Origin: Cruorifilaria tuberocauda
Lineage: Eukaryota; Nematoda; Chromadorea; Rhabditida; Onchocercidae
Length of the DNA stretch: 64,000 nt
Assembly: GCA_013365365.1 (NCBI GenBank)
Contig: JABVXU010000094.1
Span: 62,001-126,000, forward strand
Direction of reading: 5' to 3'
In this document: piece by piece, positions 50,271 to 62,272 of the stretch
Numbering within the stretch: the first letter of the stretch is position 1
Layout: every line of letters begins with the position of its first letter
Position numbers and translations under genes: made by a program
Notes under the pieces: model-generated
Told to the model about the DNA's origin: nothing
What the model saw: the letters and a program-made list of their open reading frames with translations, nothing else
Database searches by the model: none

Positions 50271-53200
50271 TTATCCACAGCTATGATCCTGAGGATGCTG
50301 CAAAACAAAAATTAAGCGTAATAAACAGTAGGAAAAAAGTATCGAAATCGATCACAAATTCTAATAATGAAGTGATTTCAATGAAAACTAATGATAAGAT
50401 ATGAAAGAGAAAGAGATGCACATATTGAATAAATAAAATAAGTTATTAAAACAATATAAACTATCAGATCGTAGAGTTTAACAGAATGAAAAATAAAGCG
50501 AAATTGCACGGATAATTAGAAAAAACAAACTCCTATCTATAACATATCTCCGAACAACAATAACTTCGCAGAAAAAAATTTTTCAAACATCTCTACAGTT
50601 TTGTTTTTTCGTTGAACCATTTTGATAAACAATGATTACAAAGTGTTTTGAAATTTGAATTAAATCACCAAAGCACCATTCGTAGAGCAAAAACTGATTT
50701 GATAAATTTCCTACATTTCTTGTTCAAGAAAAGTGAAATATCAAAACCTTTTAGAAAAACAGCATTTTTCTCTAAAAGGTTAGAAGTAGTTCAATCATAG
50801 GTTAACGGAAAGGATAGAGAATTAAATATTTGAACACTTTTTCGCAGTTCCTTTTTTCATTGCAGCTAATGGCATGAAAGGGAATAACGTAACGAAACGA
50901 AGCTTTCTTCCTTAAACAGAGTATCTTCTTGAGAGAGCTATTTCTCAAAAACCTTAGTTACAAACAAAATGCTAGTGATGAACATAATATAATATTCATG
51001 GTGCTAATTATGAAGAAACCATGTCGCGTAATTCATCGACGACTGCATAGATCAATTGCTGATCACCACAGCGACCATCGATTTGAATTTTGTTACCCTG
51101 GAGAAGAATTTAGGAAATGTTTTAAAAGAGTAACTCATTATAAAATCCTTTATCTTTCCCACATTCTCCTTATTTAATGTTTATCTTTTAACATCATGCT
51201 GAAAGTTTGACATTTGAATCCGCGAGGAGCTTGAAGCATGTATAAGCATGAATAAAAGTTTAAAACTTTTAAAGAGTTGAATGAAAATTTTGAAATTATA
51301 AGAATTTAAGAAACTGTTATCGTCTAAAAAAAATAAAAAATTTTTAATTAGCTATGATAAATTCAGAACTAAAGCAAGCTAAACTGAGTGAAAAGACAGG
51401 TTTCCATATTAGTAAAGTTTCTATAAATAAGAAATGATTATGTAACCTGTTGCTTGATCAGGATGCAAACTGATTCAGCCCTTATAGTATGAGCATAGAG
51501 TGCTGCTGCTGTATCATTCTGTTTCACCACTGTAAAAAAATGCCAATAAATTTAATTAAACGGAAAAAATTGATCCAGTAAATTTCATACTCAAATATAG
51601 AGATTAAAAAATCAATTAGACCAAAGAAATTTTGAGCATATTTGCAATGCAAATATATCTTCCGTTGTATTTTCTATCCATAGACATGTTGTTATCGTAT
51701 TTCTTTTACCTACGGTGGATATATAAAGAGAATAGTTTGATTATTCTAAATCATAATGAAATACTGATGTATGCTTATTTTAGCAATTAATCACATCATT
51801 TCTAAGGGATATTTTAGTAATTAGTTATAGATGATGATTCTAAGATAACGAAAACAAGAAACTGCAGCAAAATAAAACAAAAATACGTGGACGATAGAAA
51901 ACAAGTTATGTGCATACAGTAAAAATTACCATTAAAATGAGCAAAGAAACAGATTTTCTGCAAAATTGAGTTCCATGGGAGGTTGCTACTTAGTTGCGCA
52001 GATGATTTGTACCCCATATCATTCGAACTTAATAACATATCGTAAGATTCACTGAAAATATGCATAAACAAATTTCCCACTTTGGCTTATAAAATTAATT
52101 GAATGCTGAAACTAAAAAAAATCATAAACTCAGCAAATCGAACACCAAAAAAAAGAATGAAATTATATTCGCTATTCTAATGTTTCAAAAAAAATTCACT
52201 TCAAAATTTGAGTCTTTTTTACACATGATAAAGATATTAAACTACTAAATCATTTCTGATTCAATAACGGCAAAGATGAAGAAATGAAATAAGGATAAGA
52301 AGTAATGAAAATGTATTGATTACAGTCTATTTTTAATCACCTCAAATTCTTCATGAAATATATACCTTGTAATTGTAGCCGGCACAAGGAAGGACACCGT
52401 CGGCATCAAAATGTGGAAGTCCAACTTATCTTGAATAGTTCTGCCTTCATGCTACAAGCAAAATTAATTAATCAAAGAATATTAAATAAATAATTAATAA
52501 CTTCATGAATTATGGATATAACTACGGATTTTACTTAATTTTTTTGAAATGCACGCTTACATCTGCGAAGAATGTTAAATTGCCTCTCAATTTCTGCGGC
52601 ATATTGATTGCTTTCACTGAAAATCTGAAAACATGTTCGGCGGAGATGCCAGCAGGAAGTTGGAATGATAATGGAATTCCAGCCTGAAATTACATATCTT
52701 AATTGAACTATTGCACTCATGAATAAAAATCATTATTAGCTCCAAAGAATCGAATAGTTCAAAAAAGAGCAAAAGCAAATCAAAGTTTTTAGTTCTTTCG
52801 TTTGAATGGTTATTCACTAATGTGCATAACTACAATGCAAAGTTTATTATTGGAAACTACAACGCATGATTAAGAAAGCTTAGGAGAGCATATCTGAGCT
52901 GATGAATTACTATTATTGAACTAAAATGTTGATACGAACATTATCAACTCCGACTTCAATTCCAGAACATGATATGTGTGGGGCTAAAATACCTCCTTGA
53001 GCAGATTAAAAAACAAAATATTTTTTCGGCAGACGCTTTGATAAGGCTCCCTTAAGCAATTCTCGCTTTCCCAAATATTGCTTAAATCAATGTTATAAGA
53101 AATATTACCATGGATGATTTGCCCTCTTCACGTAATAGACGTGTGTTGATCGTATCCAACAAATTCATTTCCAAATTACGTAACGTACCGCGTCCTTTAT

Positions 53201-56200
53201 TTAAAAATACAATTCCAATAGCAATTTGATTTGCATCGTCGCTTGATACTCGAGTTTCATAAGTCTATAAAAATTATCATTTTTAAAAAACTGCCAATAC
53301 AACAAAATGGCACATCAAAGATTTTAATATCTTATGAATAAATGATTTTTTCTGTCAGAGAGATAGCTTCTCATTCGATGTCTACTATAAAAAACTCTTA
53401 TAAATAAATCATTCATTTGCTTATTGTTTAAGTCTTATCTATTCATATTATAGTACAAAAAATAGCAATTGAAGCACCAACCAATTTCAAATCTTCTGTT
53501 TCACCCAGTATTTTGTAAGAACTTAATCGCAGCTTTGCCACTTGTTTTTTTGCATGGCATAAAGAATCTTCATATGGCGTTGTGGTCCCATTCGATGAAC
53601 ACAAACCAAAATGCAAATTAGGATTGCTTGGAGTACAAATGCCTGAAGCTGCCTGAAAATTTATTTTTTCTGTCTTTACCAAGGCACATTCGCATTTCAC
53701 AGAACAAAATGTATATCTTTTTGAAACTAAAAAAATGGAATTTATTTCAGCTTATTTAACCAAATTTCTTACAACAATTTAACTAAAAGTGCTCTGCGTA
53801 TCAGCTACTGCTTTGTAAAGGATGATTGAAATTGAGACTAAATCTCAATCTACATTTTATATGTAAAGAACAACATATTTTTTTTATCCCAACATAGCAC
53901 AGAAGAGAAACCATTGAAAAGTAATAATTCATGTTATATAACTTACTCCAAAACTTACTTCATACACATCTTTATCGATTGGTTCTTCAATAACGTCCCT
54001 CTTCTTTTTTCCACTCCCAGTTTTTGAATCACTTTTCTATAATTTAATAAATCTATTCTTGCTAAATAACAACTCTTTCGAAACTAAAAAGAAGAAAAAT
54101 ATGAAATATTTAACATTTTTCAATGTAAAACTAATTTTTAATAATTACAGTAAAAACAAGATTGCAAAGGCTTACCAAAAGCATTATCATTAGAATTATT
54201 TTTATCAATTCAATATATGATAAACTGATCAGATAACTTACTCTTACAAAATTTTTTGACGCCTTTTTTGCAGCTTTCGTAACAGTATCTTTGACTTCTC
54301 GACTCCCTACACCATCGAGCAATCTTTCAGTGCGAAGCGTATCACTTTGATAAGCACCCGAAACATCCAAATCCTTCTTTTTTGATTCTCTTCTGAAAGG
54401 CGTTAAAGAATTCATAATTCAGATGATTTCAAATTTATTGAAGATTTCCACAACTTTTAGATATTATAAAATAATTCAACCCACTTTTCTCGATGTTCTC
54501 TACGCCCTGTCTTTTTCACTTTTTTTTTCTTTTTTTCATTCCGTTTTAACGATGATATGTCATTGTACGACTGAAGAGAATCAGCAGTCTTCTCAGCATT
54601 TGTTCGCGAATAAGCAAATAAATCCAAAACATGAGGTCGTGGCTGTGTATACGCGTGGGGCATTTCCATCCGTTCATCTGCTTTCAGAGGTTCTTCCAAG
54701 TTAACATCCAGTGCCTTGTAAATTTCTTCCATTTCATTCTGAATACATATTTTTTACAAACCCTTGCAGTTGACTTGTATGGTCTGGTTCCTAATTTAAT
54801 TTAATTAAGCATTAAAAATTGCGAAAGAAATTTTAATATTTAAGGTTTCCGAAATGTATTAGGTTCCAAATCTAAAAAATACAACGAACTTCATTTCCAG
54901 TGACTTCTTCTTCATCAGTTGACTTAGCATTATCAGGCAGTTCACCTTCTCCTCTGTTCACCTAAGAAAGTTGATTTGGAATTTTTGGACACTTCATGAA
55001 ATCCTGTATTATGTTCGACAACATTTGAATCCGAATAAAATAAATGATAATTTCGTAAACAAAGTTAATTTTACTGAAATGCACATCCCTTAAGGCTATG
55101 ACGAATTTCGATACATATGAAACGCACCTGATGAATCACCGGAATATCATCATCGTCACTAGTACTCATCTCTTTGACAATTTTTTTTTTCCCTTGCACT
55201 TTTTCTTTTTCTTTCTTTGCAGATTTCCACGAAAGCGTTGACTGCTGTCGCTCCATATATCTATTGAGTCCAACTACTCCTACAAAACATTTCGAAACAT
55301 GCATCATAAAAAATGATTAACTAAAGATTTGGCTATAGCACATGAATTACTTGTTTCATAAATCATTGAATCAATTTAGAATGTAGCTTACCAGGTATTT
55401 CTAAAGGACTCTGCAGATCAGGAGTCGAACCAAGTGGAGCACGTGACAATCGTTTGGAAGCACTATTTTTAATCTCTCCTTTCACATAATATGGATTATT
55501 CTCAATTTCAGCTTGCCGTCGTTTGAGACGCTAAATTCATTATTATGCAATCATTATATTATGTGTTATTATAATAAATTTATTACAGCGGTGATAAAGT
55601 TTAGAATGATAAACATACAACAACTAAACTCAAATCAGTTGCTAATACTCACAGAGCTAGATCACTTGCAATTTTTGATTTGTCATTTAAACAAACTCAA
55701 ATATACTCTACTTCCATAGATTATTTCCTATCGGTATAGAACGCATTTCAACTTGAAATAATAGCCACGACTAAAACTGTTATGTTTATCAAATAATTAA
55801 AATTCTGTCTAAATGTTTGGATGATTATTAGAGAATAAGAAATTTCGACTCTTAAGACATTTATATAAACAGCTACATGCTGACTAATATTATTATAGAT
55901 TACATGAGTAGCAGATCTTTTCTAATCTACTCTACAGATATCAACCGTAAATTATTTTTTAAAAATGAACAGACCTTTTGTAGCTCCTCTTCACTAAGCT
56001 CATCTTTCTTTTCTTTTGTTTTTGACAAGTTTTTCCCATACTCACGATCCTCATCACTACTATATCTGGGTGGACCACCAAAACCTATAAACTCGGAACG
56101 CAATGCGGAGTTCGCAAAAGCACTTTCATTTTCAGGTTCATTAACTTCTTCTTCCAAATTCGGTTCGTGGATCCAAGCATCCAAATCTAACCTACAATAC

Positions 56201-59200
56201 TCGTTATACTTCAGACTGAATTTCATGATAAAGACCACAATTCCCAAAAATTTTGAATTTTCGAAGATGAATATTACAAAAAGACAAGAAAGTTAGAAAC
56301 AAACCCCTCGGGAAGCGGTACTTTTTTTTGTGCCTTTGCAGCAACCGGATTTAATTCACCTTCAAAAAGTTTTGCAAAATCTTCACCGACTTTCTCATGA
56401 TTAGAATGGAAACGTTCTATTATCTTCAACATAGCTAAGAATGTACATGCCTAAAAAATTATCAAAATTCATTATACACTACTTGGGAAGAAAAATCTGA
56501 AAGGGATCTCCTGTCGCATCAGAACGCATAAGAAAAAATCACAAAATGGTTTCGATACCACAAAAAGTACTTTTTCAGATGCTAAAAAGATTTTTTTTCT
56601 ACATAATCTTGACGACAGCAGATTCTGGAATGAGGAATATCATGCTGAAATCCCACGAACTTACTCGTTCTTGTGCCTCGAGATGATCAGCTAAAACAAA
56701 TTCTGGCAATTTGGATAGCATTAAATTATCCAAACTATCAATTCCATCCCAGTCATTCTCTGCTTCAGCTCTTATAAGAAGCACCGCGTAAAGTTTTGCG
56801 ATATTCTGCATGTATACACTCAATATATGTCCCGGCATTATTTGTATTTTGGACTTTAACATAGCTTCCAATACACCTTGAACGTTGCAAAGATGCCTTA
56901 AAGCAATGAAGTTTCAATAAATTTAATGATTTTTATGAACTGGAACTTCTAAAGACATTTATGTGCAGAAAAAAAATACTTCCGAAATAAATTACAGAGG
57001 ATTACTGATTGGCAATGTAACATGAAGTTCATTATATTTGTTTTTTATAAATTTCATAACTCATTAAGCTTACTCGCAGTATTCACCACAAATCCATGCT
57101 GCAGCTAACAACACTTCACACATATTGCTACGATGCTGCGCACTACCGGCAAGTAGGAGATGGGCATTTTCAACAAGTAAAGCCATTTGGGACACCGAAA
57201 AATGTCTTATCGACTGAACACGCACTGATACATCGAGCATCTGCAGTAGATTATATTTAATTTCAATAAGCGTGAATCATCAAAGTATCAAAAAAATTTC
57301 AAGTTTTGAAAATATAAAAATCACAGAATTGCTAAATTTACAATGCACTGTATGTTTTGTTCTATTCTGCTGAATTAATAATATGTGATATTGAGAAAGG
57401 CACTCATCTTTGCTTTTTTATGAAAAATTAACAAAAGTATATCAATGACCTCAGCATCGATCATCAGTCTTCAACATAACTTGCAGAATTGTGCAAATTT
57501 ATCATCATCGGTCAAGATTTTTTTTCGACTTGTAGAAAATTAAAATTAAAAAAAAAGATCATGAATAATTGATTAAACAAATACCTGCTCAGCTATCATT
57601 GTGCCGTGCTTTGTACCCTCCACTTTCGTTAACTCCACTAAAACCGATATATACCTGTAAGATCAATAATTTCAATCAACGTAAACCCCAAGAAAAAGAA
57701 AAAAATATCTTACGTTCAGTAGAATACAGCGTATATGCTATTCATCAACAAATATAAATTTAATTAAAACAAGGAATAACAAAAGGTTACGCTGAAAATA
57801 ATAGAGATAATCTGACAACTATAAAGTTTCCAGTCAGCTTGTGATTTTTACAAATTCTGTTTCTTAGTGACTGATTTTTCTTTTTATCCAAAATTTCACG
57901 GAAGGAATTTTCCAGTGCTTCATATCACAGCCCATTAAAGTGTTTCAAATAGAAGTTAACAAAACAATCATTACCATTCAAAATTCGTAATATATTGGTA
58001 ATTATTGTACGAACAAATTGCGATAATTCTTGAAAGCAACTCATCACGATAATACGATCCTTCTGCAGCATCAACATGATCCATTAGTTTTCGCACAATT
58101 TCCATGATATTACGTTTGGATACCATCCCATACAGCAGATCCAACGCTCTTAAAAGAAAAGGATCTAATGCTTTTTTTACCTGAGCAAAATCACATGATG
58201 GGTTGACATGTAAATATTGTGTTTTATCTTTATATAACCGACAAGAATGTTTTCGCAAAATTCATTCCATTGAAAGCAGATTGCGATGAACCGCATTCAA
58301 ACTACATGTTCAAACGTTTCATAAATTTGACAGAAACAATAAAAGAAAGCGGAAACCTTAGTCGTATACTTTCATCTCGATCATCCAAGCATCGCAAAAC
58401 AATATCTTTGTGAGCCTGTACCGCTTTGGGATGTGTTTGCAAAATTTTTCCCATTGCAAGCAAGCCGAGATATTTCAAATTTTGATCAGAATCTTCAATT
58501 AGTACGCCCAATTTTTGTACACAAAGCTGCAAAGTACAAGAATTCAAAAAACAATAATGACGAGAATATGATTAAGAGAACTTCCTTGCCATTAATTTCT
58601 CTACAGATTTTGCGCATGTCAACTTTTGTAAGAACCTATTATTTCCATATAAATTTCATATGAAACTTTTTTTCTACATTCAAGCATATATTTTCATCAA
58701 AATTGTAAATGAACGTAAGTAATAACTTAAGATACGAGAAACTCATTTCACTAAGAATCCAGCGTGACTTCAAATACTGTACCTGTATACTGGCAGTATG
58801 ATCACCGGGTACACCAGATGAAATACTTATTAATACTGAAACAAAATTATGTTTGTTTATGATAAATGTGAACGAAAGTGAATTTAAAACTTTACAAAGT
58901 GCCAGTACTTTGGAATTAAAAGAAAGAGTGTCGTCAACGTGAAAACTGTTGCGATAGTGAGTTCTAAAGCCGAAAATTATTGAGATTCAAGATATGAAGC
59001 TACTGAAATTTCTTCAATACATTTCCATTTTTGCATATATTCACATACTGAATTCTTTTAGATGATATTATTTTAGATGAAATTATTTCTAAAATATTAA
59101 AACAGCGAACCCGCAATAACTGTGTTGATACATTCATACAGTAATGACATCGCTGATGTGCTGAAAATGGTCCCTTATGATATATGAAATGATATATGTT

Positions 59201-61546
59201 TTATAACAGTAGCGCCAAGAAAATATTAAGTAGTTTATAGCAGTAAGAAAAAGTGTAAACAATACCAACCTATTGATTAAATTAGTCAGAGGTTCCAACA
59301 ATTTTTTGCCAAGACGAGGCTCCAATGGTACCAGTGCACCAAACTACGAAAAGCAATTATTATTGCATGAAATTTTACCCTCTACTCGAACTTGATGATT
59401 GTTTTGAAAAAAATTGTACAGAAACAGATTGATTAAGTTGATTAAGAGCTTATCAAGTTTATTATTTAAAAAAAAGGCACCGCAAATCAATATTATCAAT
59501 TTGATAATTTTAATCAACAATATGATTGATTAAATGGGACATTAACTTACCAACTTGATAATTTTAATCAACATCCAATTATTCGATGAGGTTGTCATTA
59601 ACCTAAAGAACACTGGAGCTAAAGTTAGGTAATTCTTGGGATTTTTTCGTGCCAACTCACAAATAACATTCACTGCGGCACTTTGCACACCTGCAAAAAT
59701 CCGGTAATTCAATGGGATGAAATCGCAAATTCTCATTCAGAGTATTTAAGATTACATTTAAAGGAGAAATTAATATAATACCTGGATCCGGGTCTTCTAA
59801 CTTTTCCTTTAGCCGCGGAAAAGTAGGCTTTAGAGAGTCTGGATATTTCAAAAAAATTTTGTACAATAACAATACAGATCTTTTGCGCACATATGGTCGA
59901 CTAGAAGAGAGCTGAAATAAACAATGACTTATAATCTTCACTGGAAAGCAGTAAAATGAAGTTTCACACTATATCACGTGATAATTCAATTCCTGACTTA
60001 AATTGGTTATACTAAAATATAAAGGATATCAAACGCTACAACATAAAACAAATGTTATACAGCTTTAAATAGATAAAAAACAGTCTTTGAAACATGTAAT
60101 AGCTTGTCCCACTCCTTAAACTTAAAATAGAACGATATTCCTTAGAAAATGCTTTTAAATGTTAACAAAGTTAACATACAAGATTTACAACATCGTTAGT
60201 GAGATCTCGGGCCAAATCAAGTGTAACAAAACATGAAAATGCTCCCAGCGCTATACCCGTCTCGTAGATTACAGCACTGTGCAAATCTTTTCGTATTAAA
60301 TTGGTGGTCAACATCAAAACATCGGTACCATCATGGAAACATTGTGACGCAGCCATATAACTTTAAAAAACAAATTTTGAATGTTTCTCACTTGACTGGC
60401 AATTCAGTCGTATATGGGTAGCTGAAAACCTATGGCAACTAGAGCCAAATGATACTACTTTCATTTGATTAAGATGCATTCCCTCCATTTTTGTCTCAAA
60501 TGAGATGATGCTGTAGAATAAAATAAGTTCTAAATTTTGAAATAACATTAAAACATAGGTGTGTATGACCAAATAAAATTTTATTTGCTAAATTTTTTTG
60601 CTGGTAATTAAAGGTATTGAAGTAAGGAAGAAAAGATTTTGCATAGCAGCAGGTCCAAACACCTTATCATGATAATGCCAATTAATTTTATTTTAAATTT
60701 CTTCCTAATTTTCTGTTAGATTTCCAATTACCGCTGTGAAATTTACCCGATTCGCTTCTCGGTAAATTTCGTTGATGCCATTACTTCAATAATATTGAAT
60801 GATGCCCATGATATGTCATATCCCATCATTTGCAACTAAAAGTCATCATGTTCAATAAATCATAACTAATATCCTCTATTACGTTATAAATACCAAAGTG
60901 CCCAAGTAATCAGTAACACAGAGTTATCTTTACACTTCGCTGCTACATCTCACTATAAATAACCAAACAACATCAAATTTTCATTGTGTAAATAAATTAA
61001 ACTTTTCACTAGATTTCATAGGCGGTCTTCGATGTGATTTAATCATTAGCGCATTATATTAATGTCGTGATGGCTTAACATTATTCAGAAATGACATATT
61101 GTTAGAATTTCCTAGAGATTCTAGTTTTCATATTTTGAATCTTCGGTATAAATTCCTAGAAATTTTCGTTTTCTTTCAGACAACAAATTTCAAAATTCAC
61201 ATTACAGCGATGTTTAGGAACATACATAAGCAAGTTTTTCGATTGCGTTCGCCTTGACAAAGACAGAATCTTGTCGGAGTTCCATCTTGATTTCATGAAT
61301 GCATGCTGCGATGTACCGAGCCTAAACGCACATACATATATAATTGAAAAGAATGACAGAAGATGGTTCGGAAATTCTATTGTTTCTGTTGTTACTACTT
61401 ATAAGTGAATTATTTATCGATGTTACAAAAAGATAACAGCTAACACTAACTTCATTATCCTTGTTGTTCCGGATCCCGCGGATTAAATCTGTCAGACTTT
61501 TGTCAAAAAAGCGATCCAAATTACTGCGCACTTTGCGCAATGCCAT
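50271..61546 (-). CDS. apd-3: AP-3 adaptor complex delta subunit
   Basis: Thirty exons join in phase to 1258 residues, starting 61546-61451, 61321-61226, 60835-60747, 60360-60180, 59911-59782, 59690-59551, 59343-59270, 59160-59111, 58835-58783, 58526-58357, 58148-57975, 57654-57585, 57240-57074, 56896-56665, 56450-56305 and 56191-55975 (adaptin HEAT trunk: LTDLIRGIRNNK, MLTTNLIRKDL, FPRLKEKLEDPDPG, LEPRLGKKLLEPLTNLI, CLDDRDESIRLRALDLLYGM, QYITNFEW, LDLDAWIHEP). Then come 55530-55392, 55279-55128, 54961-54890, 54738-54485, 54392-54242 and 54036-53959 (Lys/Glu-rich hinge with NNPYYVKG and YKALDVNLEEPL), and 53652-53482, 53264-53109, 52683-52561, 52451-52366, 52051-51930, 51529-51447, 51097-51020 and 50297-50271 (C-terminal appendage). 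AP-3 sorts cargo from endosomes to lysosomes and lysosome-related organelles. The last 9-codon exon is the least certain. Confidence 0.93.
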
Positions 61547-62272
61547 AAATTTAACGAGACTGAAATATACATGCAACTTACATTTGTTTCTATCGCCTAA
61601 ATCCTTTATGCACGTCGCTCTACAACAATTTTTTTAAATGCTTTCTTTTGCATAACTACGATAATTAATGCATTCAACAAAAAAACCACTGGTGATAAGA
61701 AATTTTAGTGCAAAGTCTCAGATGACAAGCAAAAATAAACTTAAAAGTTCTCTACCTATACCTCGCAGTTCTGCTAATCTAAACCATCATTTCAATCTCT
61801 GCTTCTCTTCAAAAACTAACACTCTTCCTGTGAAATACTCAGATATTACTTTCACGCTCTGAAACACTTCAGGATAATTTTAAAAAAAAGATCTATCATA
61901 CCGTTTGGTAATTGTTACACCACCCCTCATTATTTACACGTACGTTACGACTACGTCAAGCAACAAAACAATAACGATAAATGTGTTTACTGAGACGACG
62001 TTTTACGAAGTTCAGTTGTGTCACCATCAAGGATCTGTAGAAACCGTTTTGGTTTTTTAGTGAATGTGGAAAATTTAAATTATTCACTTTAAAGTATTTA
62101 AGTATTTAGGGCTTTAAAGTATGTGTTATTTAGTTATTTTCATTTCATGCGGACTTTTTTTTCTAAAGTTTGAAATAAATTTAAACAATAGAAATGAGAT
62201 AGTTTTAATTCCAGTCATATGGCTATTTTCAATTTAATATTAGTACACAAATTTAATACACACTTTTCAGGA
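61547..62272. promoter_or_regulatory. Divergent promoter region of AP-3 delta and SHQ1
   Basis: The two ATGs are 726 bases apart, head to head. AG acceptors lie 13 bases before the AP-3 delta ATG (61560-61561, minus) and 2 bases before the SHQ1 ATG (62269-62270, plus). Positions 61935-62020 are enriched in CG and ACGT words (ACGTACGTTACGACTACGTC and ACGACGTTTTACG) compared with the surrounding DNA. Confidence 0.5.

Noticed and set aside
50929..51177. Plus-strand open frame
   Set aside because: Opposite strand of AP-3 delta exon 51097-51020.
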